From Streptomyces griseus (GTDB lineage: Bacteria; Actinomycetota; Actinomycetes; Streptomycetales; Streptomycetaceae): a DNA stretch of 64,000 bases. The DNA lies in assembly GCF_001715295.1 (NCBI RefSeq), contig NZ_MDKB01000004.1, positions 1 to 64,000 of the forward strand, in the 5' to 3' direction. The notes beneath the pieces are model-generated. The model was given only the letters and a program-made list of their open reading frames with translations. It was not told the origin of the DNA and did no database searches. Below, piece by piece: positions 29,554 through 37,905 of the stretch. The translations under genes were made by a program, and so were the position numbers. The number at the start of each line of letters is the position of its first letter. Within the stretch, counting starts at the first letter, position 1.

Positions 29554-31161
29554 GTGGCCCGGCGACCACTCCCCCGCATCCTGCGCAGCGGCAGCGCTTC
29601 GCTCACCCGTAGTCGAGAGAGGGCGCGCACGGCCGCCGACAGCGCCACCGACGTCCTGCATCCGCTGATCACGGTCATCCGCGGCCTGCGGCTGCTGGCC
29701 GGGGCGGGACGGCTGAAATGGGCCGCGACGCCCAAGGACCGGCGCGGGCACGCGCTGTTCCTCGGGGCGGCCTGCGTCCTCGTGGTGGCGCTCATCCCGT
29801 ACGGGCCCCTGCTGGCCCTCGTCTCGGTGATGGGCGCCGCCGCGTGGAGGGGCCGCGAGCGCGCCCCGGTGAGGACCGGCCCCACCGAGGCGGAGGAGAT
29901 CCGGCTCCGGGCGCTGTACGAGGCCCTGGTGCCGCACTTCTCCGTGTCCGACGACCCCGGTCCGCTGTTCTCCCACGGCGGCGACTGGGAGAAGGCCTTC
30001 GGCACGTCCTACGCGTTCGACGGGAACGGGCGCCTCACCCGGCTCGAGGTGAACTACCCCGCCTACTTCACGGACGGCGACCCCGCCTCGCGGGCCCGCG
30101 TCGAACAGGTGCTCCACGCCAAATCGGGCCGGGGCCGCGAATACCACTTCGCGTGGGACGAGGAGGGCAACCGGCTCGTCATGACGGTCCTGGACGCCCT
30201 CCCCACCACGATCGCCGCCCAGCGCTTCGTCACCTCGCCCGGTGAGACCGTGCTGGGCTTCACCGACGCCGACGCGGTCCGGCGCACCGTGCCCGTCCGG
30301 GCCGGCGACACCACGCGTGACGCCTCACCCGTGATCTGGCGCACCGGCGCCCGCTCCACCGAACCCCATCTGCTGGTCGCCGGGCACCCCGGCAGCGGCG
30401 CCACCACCCTGGTGCGCTCCCTCGCCCTCCAGGCCCTCCAGCACGGCGACGTCCTCGTCGTCGACGGGAGCGGCCACGGCGAGTACGGGTGCCTGACCGG
30501 GCGCGACGGCGTACTCGCCGTGGAGTGCGGCCTGGCCGGGACCCTGGCGACGCTCGAATGGGCCTCGCACGAGACCGAACGGCGGCTCATCGCGGCCAAC
30601 CGCGCCCGCCAGGCCGGGCACCCCGAGCCCGAGGACATCAAGCGCCCGCTCTGGATCCTGCTGGACCGCCCGTGCGCGCTCGGGCACCTGGCGGCCGCCG
30701 ACGGCCGACCCGATCCTCAGGAACTGCTCCAGGTCCCGCTGCTCCACGGGCGGGCCGCGGGGGTGACGGTCGTCGTCGCCGACCACGTGGACTGCCTCGA
30801 CGCCCTCACGGACACCGTACGGACCCACACCCGGGCGCGGGCCGTCCTCGGCCCCGCGACCCGCGAGGAGGTCGAGGCCGTGGTGGGCGGCCGGCCGCCC
30901 ACCACCCCGACCCCCGACGTCCCACCGGGCCGTGGCTACGCGCGGCTCGGCACCGGACCGGTCCTACGGCTCCAGGTCCCGGCCACCCCCGACCCGTACG
31001 ACGACGCCACGAGCGAGGCGCACCGGCAGGCGGTGCTCGACCTGCTGCCCGGCGCGCCGCAGGTCGTGGAGCAGGAGGCACCGCAGGACGGCGTCGCCGC
31101 CGCGCCACCGCCCGTACGGGCGGACGCGCTGGTCTCGGCCCCGGCCGCCGCCGAGGGGTGA
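29554..31161 (+). CDS. sffA: SffA, FtsK/SpoIIIE-like septal protein with degenerate Walker motifs
   Basis: A 535-aa membrane protein, second gene of smeA-sffA. There is a cytoplasmic lead-in, one or two transmembrane segments around residues 70-90 (HALFLGAACVLVVALIPYGPLLALVSVMG), then an RecA/FtsK-like domain. SffA localises to sporulation septa and influences chromosome segregation into spores in S. coelicolor. The P-loop region is GHPGSGATT (277-285), with A283 in place of the nucleotide-binding lysine, and the Walker B strand is WILLDRP with R372 where FtsK has Glu. No C-terminal gamma/KOPS domain is visible. GTG 29554 was chosen for AGGAG 6 nt upstream; an in-frame start at 29500 overlaps smeA. 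Confidence 0.85.
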   Translation: MARRPLPRILRSGSASLTRSRERARTAADSATDVLHPLITVIRGLRLLAGAGRLKWAATPKDRRGHALFLGAACVLVVALIPYGPLLALVSVMGAAAWRGRERAPVRTGPTEAEEIRLRALYEALVPHFSVSDDPGPLFSHGGDWEKAFGTSYAFDGNGRLTRLEVNYPAYFTDGDPASRARVEQVLHAKSGRGREYHFAWDEEGNRLVMTVLDALPTTIAAQRFVTSPGETVLGFTDADAVRRTVPVRAGDTTRDASPVIWRTGARSTEPHLLVAGHPGSGATTLVRSLALQALQHGDVLVVDGSGHGEYGCLTGRDGVLAVECGLAGTLATLEWASHETERRLIAANRARQAGHPEPEDIKRPLWILLDRPCALGHLAAADGRPDPQELLQVPLLHGRAAGVTVVVADHVDCLDALTDTVRTHTRARAVLGPATREEVEAVVGGRPPTTPTPDVPPGRGYARLGTGPVLRLQVPATPDPYDDATSEAHRQAVLDLLPGAPQVVEQEAPQDGVAAAPPPVRADALVSAPAAAEG

Positions 31162-31173
31162 GGCGCCGGGGCC

Positions 31174-32673
31174 TCAGGCCACGAACGTCCGTGGCGTATC
31201 GGCTCCCGCGCCCGCCCCGGACCCGACCAGTTCGGCTGCCGCGGCCAGCCGCAGAGCGGCCTCCTCGGCCACCGGGCCGCCCACGGTGAAGGGCAGCCGC
31301 ACATATCCCTCGAAGGCGCCGTCGACCCCGAACCGCGGCCCCGACGGAACCCGTACGCCGACGCGCTCCCCCGCCACGGCCAGCCGCGACCCGGAGAGGC
31401 CGCCGGTGCGCACCCAGAGGGTGAGACCGCCGTGCGGGACCTCGAACTCCCACTCCGGGAGCTCGCGCCGGACCGCGCGCACCAGGTCGTCCCTGTTCTG
31501 CCGGGCCTGCTCGCGCCGGACGGCCACGGCCTGTTCCCAGCCGCCGGTGCGCAGCAGCCAGTTGATGGCGAGCTGTTCCAGGACAGGTGTCCCCATGTCG
31601 GCGTAGGCGCGGGCGGCGACGAGGCTGCGGATGACGTCCGGCGCCGCCCGCACCCAGCCGATCCGCATGCCGGCCCAGAACGCCTTGCTCGCGGATCCGA
31701 CGGTGAGGACCGTGCTGCCCGCCGGGTCGAACGCGCAGACCCTGCGTGGCATCCGGATCTCGTCGTCCAGGTACAGCTCGTGCATGGTCTCGTCGACGAC
31801 CAGGACGGTTCCGGCGGAGCGCGCGGCCTCCACCAGGGCCCGGCGCCGCTCCTCGTCGGCCAGGGCACCGGTCGGGTTGTGGAAGTCCGCGACGACGTAG
31901 GCGAGGCGGGGCGCGGCGTCGCGCAGCACCTGGCGCCAGCGGTTCATGTCCCAGCCGCCGAGGCCCTCCTCCATCGCCACGGGCACGAGCCTGGCGCCCG
32001 CCTCGCGCATGAGCTGGAGGATGTTGGCGTAGCTCGGCGACTCCACGGCGATGCGCTCGCCTCGCCCGGCGAACAGATGGCAGATCGCGTCGATGGCGCC
32101 CATCGCCCCGGTGGTGACCATGATCTGTTCGGGCATGGTGGGGATGCCGCTCGCGGTGTAGCGGTCGGCGATCATCTGCCGCAGGGCGGGCAGCCCGGCA
32201 GGGTAGTCCCCATGGGTGTGCGCGTACGGCGGCAGTTCCTCCAGGGCTCCCTGGACGGCCCGGGTCAGCCAGGGCTCCGGGGCGGGCAGCGAGGCGCAGC
32301 CGAGGTCGATCATCGAGCCGAGCGACTCCGGCGGCAGGGGCTCCAGGCCGCGCGCGGGCAGCGGGTTGCCCGCCGGGACCGCCGTCCAGCTGCCGGCCCC
32401 GCGCCGCGACTCCAGGAAGCCCTCCGACCGCAGTGCCTCGTAGGCGGCGGCGACGGTGGTGCGGCTGAGCGACAGGGCGAGCGCGAGCTCCCGTTCGGCG
32501 GGGAGCCGGGCGGCGACCGGTACGCGGCCCTCCAGGACGAGCAGGCGCACCCCGTCGGCGAGCGCACGGTAGGCGGGCGGCTTGCGGCTGCCCGGGGCCG
32601 TGGGCCGGGGCTGCTGGGCCCGGAGCTGGCGGGCGAGCTGTCCCGCACCGACGGTCGAGGTCCACTGCGCCAT
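31174..32673 (-). CDS. MocR/YczR-type GntR-aminotransferase regulator
   Basis: A 499-aa PLP-dependent regulator: an N-terminal GntR winged helix (about 32-95, LPAERELALALSLSRTTVAAAYEALRSEGFLESRRGAGSW) fused to a fold-type I aminotransferase domain, with the PLP lysine in TVGSASKAFWAGMRIGW. MocR proteins use the aminotransferase-like domain as an effector sensor. It is divergent from a YczE-like membrane-protein gene, the arrangement known for YczR regulators. A palindromic operator lies between them. ATG 32673. The C-terminus ends just 12 bp from the convergent sffA. Confidence 0.9.
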   Translation of the reverse strand: MAQWTSTVGAGQLARQLRAQQPRPTAPGSRKPPAYRALADGVRLLVLEGRVPVAARLPAERELALALSLSRTTVAAAYEALRSEGFLESRRGAGSWTAVPAGNPLPARGLEPLPPESLGSMIDLGCASLPAPEPWLTRAVQGALEELPPYAHTHGDYPAGLPALRQMIADRYTASGIPTMPEQIMVTTGAMGAIDAICHLFAGRGERIAVESPSYANILQLMREAGARLVPVAMEEGLGGWDMNRWRQVLRDAAPRLAYVVADFHNPTGALADEERRRALVEAARSAGTVLVVDETMHELYLDDEIRMPRRVCAFDPAGSTVLTVGSASKAFWAGMRIGWVRAAPDVIRSLVAARAYADMGTPVLEQLAINWLLRTGGWEQAVAVRREQARQNRDDLVRAVRRELPEWEFEVPHGGLTLWVRTGGLSGSRLAVAGERVGVRVPSGPRFGVDGAFEGYVRLPFTVGGPVAEEAALRLAAAAELVGSGAGAGADTPRTFVA

Positions 32674-32694
32674 GGAAATCAGTCCACCTTCCTC

Positions 32695-32721
32695 GGATTG
32701 GCCATAGTTGTATGCCAATCC
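32695..32721. promoter_or_regulatory. Palindromic operator between mocR-like and yczE-like genes
   Basis: GGATTGGC (32695-32702) and its exact complement GCCAATCC (32714-32721) flank an 11-nt centre that contains a second palindrome, CATA and TATG around GTTG. It lies 21 bp upstream of the regulator start and about 53 bp upstream of yczE. This is the expected place for autoregulated control of both genes. Confidence 0.65.
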
Positions 32722-32774
32722 CCCGCCACAGAGTGACATGCGGCAGTCCACCACCACCACACAGGGAGCACCAC

Positions 32775-33446
32775 TTGTCCGACACCACCGCCCGGAGCGG
32801 GACCCGTCTCACCCGGCGGCTGACCTTTCTGTACGCGGGTCTGGCCCTGTACGGGGCGAGTTCGGCGCTCCTGGTGCGTGCCGGCCTCGGACTCGAACCG
32901 TGGGGTGTGCTGCACCAGGGCCTCGCCCTGCGGACCGGGGTGTCCATCGGCGTCGTCTCGATAGCCGTCGGCGCGGTGGTGCTGCTCCTGTGGATCCCCC
33001 TCAGGCAGCGCCCCGGGCTCGGGACCGTCTCCAACGTCTTCGCCGTCGGCATCTCGATGGACGGCACGCTCGCCGTCGTACCCGAGGTGCAGGGGCTCTG
33101 GGCGCAGATACCGGTCATGGCCGCGGGCATCGTCCTGAACGGTGTCGCCACGGGCCTGTACATCTCGGCCCGTTTCGGCCCGGGGCCGCGCGACGGGCTG
33201 ATGACCGGTCTGCACCGGGTCACCGGGCGCTCGATCAGGCTGGTGCGCACGGCGATCGAGGTGGCCGTCGTGGTGACCGGGTTCGCCCTCGGCGGCTCGC
33301 TCGGCGCCGGCACCGTGCTCTACGCCCTGGCGATCGGGCCGCTCGCCCAGTTCTTCCTGCGCGTCTTCGCCGTCCCCGCGCCGGACGACCGGACCCCGGA
33401 CGGCCCCGTACCGGGCGGCAGTGCTCCGGAGCACGTCACTCCCTGA
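32775..33446 (+). CDS. YczE/YyaS-like integral membrane protein
   Basis: A 223-aa protein with about five or six transmembrane helices (for example FLYAGLALYGASSALLVRAGLGL, GVVSIAVGAVVLLLWIPL and PVMAAGIVLNGVATGLYISA). It contains the GLEPWGVLHQGLA and GPGPRDGLMTGLH segments that mark the YczE/YitT-related family. Transported substrate unknown. TTG 32775 is the likely start because AGGGAG lies 6 nt upstream; an ATG at 32712 would start inside the operator. It is divergently transcribed from the MocR regulator that probably controls it. Confidence 0.82.
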   Translation: MSDTTARSGTRLTRRLTFLYAGLALYGASSALLVRAGLGLEPWGVLHQGLALRTGVSIGVVSIAVGAVVLLLWIPLRQRPGLGTVSNVFAVGISMDGTLAVVPEVQGLWAQIPVMAAGIVLNGVATGLYISARFGPGPRDGLMTGLHRVTGRSIRLVRTAIEVAVVVTGFALGGSLGAGTVLYALAIGPLAQFFLRVFAVPAPDDRTPDGPVPGGSAPEHVTP

Positions 33447-33485
33447 CGTTGCCGGCCGCTCACCCGGAGGGGCGATACTTCCGCC

Positions 33486-34250
33486 GTGACTTCTGGACGC
33501 CATCCTTACCTGGACCACCCCTCGCCCCTCGCCTTCGCCCACCGCGGCGGGGCGGCGGACGGGAGGGAGAACACGGCAGCCGCCTTCCGGCGCGCGGCCG
33601 GCGCGGGCTACCGGTACTTCGAGACCGATGTGCACACCACGTCGGACGGCCGCCTGGTCGCGTTCCACGACGCGACCCTGGACCGCGTGACGGACTCCCG
33701 GGGCCGGATAGCCGATCTGCCCTGGAGCGAGGTGAGCCGGGCGAGGGTGGCCGGCAGCGAACCGCTGGCGCTCTTCGAGGAGTTGCTGGAGGAGTTCCCC
33801 GAGGCCCGCTGGAACGTGGACCTCAAGGCCGGCTCCGCGCTGGTCCCGCTCGTCGAGCTGATCCGCAGGACCGACGCCTGGGACCGGGTGTGCGTGGGCT
33901 CGTTCTCGGAGACACGGGTCGCCCGCGCGCACCGCCTCGCGGGTCCGCGGCTGGCCACTTCGTACGGGGTGCGCGGGGTGCTGGGCCTGCGGCTGCGCTC
34001 GTACGGCATACCGGCGGCGCTGCGCGTGGGAGCGGTGTGCGCCCAGGTCCCGGAGACGCAGAACGGCATCCGCGTGGTCGACCGCGCCTTCGTGCGCACC
34101 GCGCACGCACGCGGCCTGCAGGTCCACGTCTGGACCGTGAACGAACCGGAACGGATGGCGGCCCTCCTGGACCTCGGGGTGGATGGCATCATGACCGATC
34201 ACATCGAGGCGCTGCGCACGGTGCTGAGCGAGCGGGGCGCCTGGTCCTGA
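33486..34250 (+). CDS. Glycerophosphodiester phosphodiesterase
   Basis: A 254-aa enzyme of the GDPD TIM-barrel family, which hydrolyses glycerophosphodiesters to glycerol-3-phosphate and an alcohol. Catalytic elements: AFAHRGG (H19), RENTAAAF (E28), ETDVHTTSDGRLVAFHD (E46, D48, H61). The last strand reads GVDGIMTDHIEAL. No signal peptide, so cytosolic. The GTG start at 33486 has GGAGGGG about 13 nt upstream, a rather long spacing. It follows the yczE gene by 39 bp and precedes the MFS gene by 43 bp on the same strand, so co-transcription is possible. Confidence 0.92.
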   Translation: MTSGRHPYLDHPSPLAFAHRGGAADGRENTAAAFRRAAGAGYRYFETDVHTTSDGRLVAFHDATLDRVTDSRGRIADLPWSEVSRARVAGSEPLALFEELLEEFPEARWNVDLKAGSALVPLVELIRRTDAWDRVCVGSFSETRVARAHRLAGPRLATSYGVRGVLGLRLRSYGIPAALRVGAVCAQVPETQNGIRVVDRAFVRTAHARGLQVHVWTVNEPERMAALLDLGVDGIMTDHIEALRTVLSERGAWS

Positions 34251-34293
34251 CGCCGGGCCCGCCGCGCCCGCAGGGGACGAGCGAGGGGGCGCG

Positions 34294-35658
34294 GTGAGCA
34301 CGGGTACTGCGGAGACGGCCGATCCGGAACAGCGGCCGGCGGAGGAGGCCGGCCGGAAGAGGGAGCAACGGGGCTGGTACTTCTACGACTTCGCCTGCTC
34401 CGTCTACTCCACCAGCGTGCTCACGGTCTTCCTCGGGCCCTACCTCACGTCGATAGCCAAGGCCGCCGCCGACGCGGACGGCTACGTGCATCCGCTGGGG
34501 ATACCCGTGCGGGCGGGATCGCTCTTCCCGTACGCCGTGTCCGTCTCCGTGGTGGTGGCGGTCCTGCTGATGCCGCTGGCGGGCGCCGCCGCGGACCGTA
34601 CGGGGCGCAAGAAGCCGCTGCTCGCGGCTGCCGCGTACACCGGCGCGACGGCGACGGCGTGCATGTTCTTCCTGGACGGGCAGCGCTATCTGCTGGGCGC
34701 CTTCCTGCTCGTCGTGGCGAACGCGTCGATCTCCGTGTCGATGGTGCTGTACAACGCCTACCTGCCGCAGATCGCCACCCCCCAGGAGCGGGACGCGGTC
34801 TCCTCGCGTGGCTGGGCCTTCGGATACACCTCGGGCGCGCTCGTCCTCGTCCTGAACCTGGTCCTCTACACGGGCCACGACTCCTTCGGCCTCTCGGAGT
34901 CCGACGCGGTCCGCGTCTGCCTCGCCTCGGCGGGCGTGTGGTGGGGCGCGTTCACCCTCGTGCCGTTGCGCAGGCTGCGCGACCGCCGGGTCGCTCCCGG
35001 CGGTGAGGGCGCGGTGGGCTCGGGCTGGCGCCAGTTGGCGGCGACCTTGCGCGACATGCGCCACCACCCGCTGACGCTCTCGTTCCTGCTCGCCTACCTG
35101 GTCTACAACGACGGCATCCAGACGGTGATCTCCCAGGCCTCGGTGTACGGCTCGGAGGAGCTCGGTCTCGACCAGACGACCCTCATCACGGCGGTGCTGC
35201 TCGTGCAGGTGCTCGCGGTGGCCGGGGCCCTCGGCATGGGACGGCTCGCCCGGCTGTACGGCGCGAAGCGTACGATTCTCGGCTCGCTGGCCGTCTGGAC
35301 GCTGATCCTGGCCGCCGCCTACGTGCTGCCGGCCGGCGCGCCGGTGTTCTTCTACACGCTGGCGGCCGCGATCGGCCTGGTGCTGGGCGGCAGCCAGGCG
35401 CTCTCCCGCTCCCTGTTCTCGCACCTGGTGCCGCGGGGGAAGGAGGCGGAGTACTTCTCGGCGTACGAGATGAGCGACCGGGGACTCAGCTGGCTGGGCC
35501 CGCTGGTGTTCGGTCTGGGCTACCAGCTCACCGGCAGCTACCGGGACGCCATCCTGTCCCTGGTGATCTTCTTCGCGCTCGGTTCCGTGCTCCTGGCGCG
35601 GGTGCCCGTCCGGGCCGCCGTGGCCGCCGCGGGCAATCCCGTGCCGGACAGAATTTAG
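34294..35658 (+). CDS. MFS transporter of the UMF1/Atg22-like family
   Basis: A 454-aa integral membrane protein with about twelve transmembrane helices. The N-terminal GWYFYDFACSVYSTSVLTVFLGPYL is the signature of the UMF1 family, related to the vacuolar amino-acid effluxer Atg22. The MFS loop motif is AAADRTGRKKPLL, and the second half begins near HHPLTLSFLLAYLVYNDGIQT. Substrate is unknown; amino acids are a guess. GTG 34294 follows GAGGGGGC at short spacing. The frame ends 265 bp before rbpA. Confidence 0.88.
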   Translation: MSTGTAETADPEQRPAEEAGRKREQRGWYFYDFACSVYSTSVLTVFLGPYLTSIAKAAADADGYVHPLGIPVRAGSLFPYAVSVSVVVAVLLMPLAGAAADRTGRKKPLLAAAAYTGATATACMFFLDGQRYLLGAFLLVVANASISVSMVLYNAYLPQIATPQERDAVSSRGWAFGYTSGALVLVLNLVLYTGHDSFGLSESDAVRVCLASAGVWWGAFTLVPLRRLRDRRVAPGGEGAVGSGWRQLAATLRDMRHHPLTLSFLLAYLVYNDGIQTVISQASVYGSEELGLDQTTLITAVLLVQVLAVAGALGMGRLARLYGAKRTILGSLAVWTLILAAAYVLPAGAPVFFYTLAAAIGLVLGGSQALSRSLFSHLVPRGKEAEYFSAYEMSDRGLSWLGPLVFGLGYQLTGSYRDAILSLVIFFALGSVLLARVPVRAAVAAAGNPVPDRI

Positions 35659-35836
35659 ACGTTGAAGTGAAAGGCCGGTAGTGTACGTCTTTGGCCTGCC
35701 CGGAGGACCGTTACTGCCAGGGGGAAGAAGCTGAACCGCTGGGTGACAACTTCGACCAGAGGTGACAAACCGGGCACCGATGGGTACTCAACCCAGACAA
35801 AGCAGCGGCACGACGGGCGACGCATGACCGGCAACG

Positions 35837-35862
35837 GGAATCTTTACCGCCGACCGGACGTT
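35837..35862 (+). promoter_or_regulatory. Sigma-R type promoter of rbpA
   Basis: GGAAT at 35837-35841 and GTT at 35860-35862 are separated by exactly 18 nt, matching the thiol-oxidative-stress sigma factor sigma-R consensus (GGAAT, 18-19 nt, GTT). The predicted transcript starts about 55 nt before rbpA. In S. coelicolor rbpA is a known sigma-R target, which fits. Confidence 0.85.
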
Positions 35863-35923
35863 GACCGGATGACGACGACAGCGACACCTGTCCTGTGGGC
35901 GACAAGCCCGGGAGGCACGATTC

Positions 35924-36298
35924 ATGAGTGAGCGAGCTCTCCGCGGCACGCGACTCGTGGTTACCAGCTACGAGACGGACCGCGGCATCGATCTGGCCCC
36001 GCGCCAGGCGGTGGAGTACGCATGCCCGAACGGACATCGTTTTGAGATGCCGTTCTCGGTAGAGGCGGAAATTCCGCCGGAGTGGGAGTGCAAGGCGTGC
36101 GGCGCCACGGCACTCCTGGTGGACGGGGACGGCCCCGAGGAGAAGAAGGGCAAGCCTGCGCGTACGCACTGGGACATGCTCATGGAGCGGCGCACCCGCG
36201 AGGAGCTGGAGGAGGTGCTGGCCGAGAGGCTGGCGGTTCTGCGCTCCGGAGCCATGAACATCGCCGTGCATCCGCGGGACAGCAGGAAGTCTGCCTGA
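35924..36298 (+). CDS. rbpA: RNA polymerase-binding protein RbpA
   Basis: A 124-aa actinobacterial transcription factor that binds group I/II sigma factors and RNA polymerase and stabilises the open complex. The zinc-binding set is visible as C34, H38, C56 and C59 (CPNGHRF and ECKACG). The C-terminal helices THWDMLMERRTREELEEVLAERLAVLR form the sigma-interaction domain, preceded by the basic linker KKGKPAR. ATG 35924 follows GGGAGG. It is monocistronic between a sigma-R promoter and strong tandem hairpins. Confidence 0.97.
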   Translation: MSERALRGTRLVVTSYETDRGIDLAPRQAVEYACPNGHRFEMPFSVEAEIPPEWECKACGATALLVDGDGPEEKKGKPARTHWDMLMERRTREELEEVLAERLAVLRSGAMNIAVHPRDSRKSA

Positions 36299-36319
36299 CC
36301 GCGCATCACCGCACAGATC

Positions 36320-36368
36320 GAGAGCCGCGGGCCGTGACACAGAACGTGTGTCACGGCCCGCGGCTCTC
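36320..36368. terminator. First of two tandem perfect hairpins after rbpA
   Basis: Perfect 21-bp arms (36320-36340 and 36348-36368, beginning GAGAGCCGCGGG) with a 7-nt loop AGAACGT. It starts 21 nt after the rbpA stop and lies between convergent rbpA and fxsA. Confidence 0.9.
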
Positions 36369-36375
36369 TGCGTTC

Positions 36376-36420
36376 CGGGGCTTCCCCCGGACGGGTGACG
36401 CCCGTCCGGGGGAAGCCCCG
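36376..36420. terminator. Second of two tandem perfect hairpins after rbpA
   Basis: Perfect 20-bp arms (36376-36395, starting CGGGGCTTCC, and 36401-36420) with loop TGACG. It follows the first hairpin by 7 nt and ends 12 bp from the fxsA stop, so it is probably the fxsA terminator while the first serves rbpA. Confidence 0.9.
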
Positions 36421-36432
36421 CCAGGCCCGCGG

Positions 36433-37035
36433 TCAGGGGGCAAGCGGCGGGCGGGGCGCGCTCCCCGGGCCGTCGTCGGACCGGCGGGAGGCCTGGGTGC
36501 CGTCCTCGCGGATGACCTCGCCCTGGACCACCTTCCCGTCGGGCTGGTGCATGCGGGCCTGCTGGAAGGCGTCGGAGAGGGTTCCCGGCGCGGCCTGACG
36601 CATCCGGCGTTCCAGCGAGCGCTCCGCGAAGCGGCTGAGCATCGAGCGGAGGGGAGGCAGCAGGAGGAGGAGACCCGCCGCGTCGGAGATCACGCCGGGG
36701 ATCATCAGGAGGAGGCCGCCCAGCATCAGGAAGCCGTTGCCCCTGCTGCCGGCCGGGGCTGCCGCCGGGTCGCCGGAGGCGCCGGGCTGTCCCGGCATCC
36801 GCTGCAGGGTCTCGGAGAGGTTCCGGAAGGCCCGCCGCCCCGCCCGCTTGATCACCGCGGCACCGAGCACGGCGCCGGCGACCAGGATCAGCAGCACGGC
36901 GAAGCCGCTCGTCGCTTCGGCCACCACGGTCAGCAGCCAGATCTCCAGTACCAGCCAGGCGGCGAGGCCGAGCGGCAGGAGGGTGCGGGCGCGTGAGCGC
37001 CGTGGACGGTTCTGAGGCGGTGTGCCGGTCGTCAT
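36433..37035 (-). CDS. fxsA: FxsA-family membrane protein
   Basis: A 200-aa protein with the FxsA core. Two helices near the N-terminus (LLPLGLAAWLVLEIWLLTVVAEA and GFAVLLILVAGAVLGAAVI) are followed by RRAFRNLSETL and a third hydrophobic section, FLMLGGLLLMIPGVISDAAGLLLLLPP, which is the family hallmark. E. coli FxsA modulates phage exclusion; its cellular role is unresolved. The tail is hydrophilic and Pro/Asp-rich. ATG 37035. It is downstream of ppm1 by 102 bp on the same strand. Confidence 0.88.
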   Translation of the reverse strand: MTTGTPPQNRPRRSRARTLLPLGLAAWLVLEIWLLTVVAEATSGFAVLLILVAGAVLGAAVIKRAGRRAFRNLSETLQRMPGQPGASGDPAAAPAGSRGNGFLMLGGLLLMIPGVISDAAGLLLLLPPLRSMLSRFAERSLERRMRQAAPGTLSDAFQQARMHQPDGKVVQGEVIREDGTQASRRSDDGPGSAPRPPLAP

Positions 37036-37137
37036 ACCCCCAGTGTGCCTGTCCCGGTGTGCGGCGGCGCAAGAGGGTGATCTTGGGACCCCTCGCCGGG
37101 AGGGCCGGGCCCGGCGCGTGCGGATGCCCGGCGGAGG

Positions 37138-37905
37138 TCAGGCGTTCCTGCGGCCCAGCACCTTGTTCGCCCGGCCGGTGATCCCCCAGCCGGTGACCCG
37201 CCAGAGCGCCTCGACGAGGATGTCGCGGCTCATCTTGGAGTCGCCGATCTCGCGTTCCATGAAGGTGATGGGCACCTCGACGACGTGGTAGCCCGCCTCG
37301 ACGGCACGGCGGGCCAGGTCGACCTGGAAGCAGTATCCCTGGGAGGCGACCTCGCCGAGGCCGAGGCCCTCCAGGGTGGGCGTGCGGAACGCCCGGTAGC
37401 CGCCGGTGACGTCGCGGACCGAGAGGCCGAGCAGCATCCGGGAGTACAGGCTGCCGCCGCGGGAGATCATCTCGCGGTGCCGCGGCCAGTTGACCACCCG
37501 GCCGCCGGGGACCCAGCGCGAGCCGAGGACCAGGTCGGCGCCCTTGAGCGCGGTGAGCAGCCGCGGGAGCTCCTCGGGCTGGTGGGAGCCGTCGGCGTCC
37601 ATCTCGACCAGGACTCCGTAACCGTGCTCGGTGCCCCAGTGGAAGCCGGCCAGGTAGGCGGCGCCGAGCCCTTCCTTGCCCTTCCGGTGCAGTACGTGCA
37701 CGTGGCTGTCCGCCGCCGCGAGTTCGTCGGCGACCTTGCCGGTGCCGTCGGGGCTGTTGTCGTCGGCGACCAGGATGTCCGCGTCCGGAACGGCGGCGCG
37801 CACCCGGGCGGTGATCAGTTTGACGTTCTCGGCCTCGTTGTAGGTCGGAATGATCACCAAGACTCTGCCGAGCGGGCCGAACTGCCTCTGTCCGCCGTCG
37901 TTCAC
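37138..37905 (-). CDS. ppm1: Polyprenol-monophosphate mannose synthase (Ppm1/Dpm-like)
   Basis: A 255-aa GT2 glycosyltransferase that makes polyprenyl-phosphate mannose, the donor for protein O-mannosylation and, in some actinobacteria, lipoglycans. Motifs: VIIPTYNEAENV (17-28), ADDNSPDGT (47-55), the metal-binding DAD at 103-105 in EMDADGSHQP, and DVTGGYRAFR with GYCFQVDL. No acyltransferase domain is fused, unlike the bifunctional mycobacterial enzyme. The start is GTG 37905 with AAGGGG upstream. In S. coelicolor the equivalent gene is required for phiC31 infection because the receptor is glycosylated. Confidence 0.93.
   Translation of the reverse strand: MNDGGQRQFGPLGRVLVIIPTYNEAENVKLITARVRAAVPDADILVADDNSPDGTGKVADELAAADSHVHVLHRKGKEGLGAAYLAGFHWGTEHGYGVLVEMDADGSHQPEELPRLLTALKGADLVLGSRWVPGGRVVNWPRHREMISRGGSLYSRMLLGLSVRDVTGGYRAFRTPTLEGLGLGEVASQGYCFQVDLARRAVEAGYHVVEVPITFMEREIGDSKMSRDILVEALWRVTGWGITGRANKVLGRRNA

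Noticed and set aside
35662..35684. TTGAAG and TAGTGT as a second rbpA promoter
   Set aside because: The spacing is only 11 nt, too short for a housekeeping promoter.
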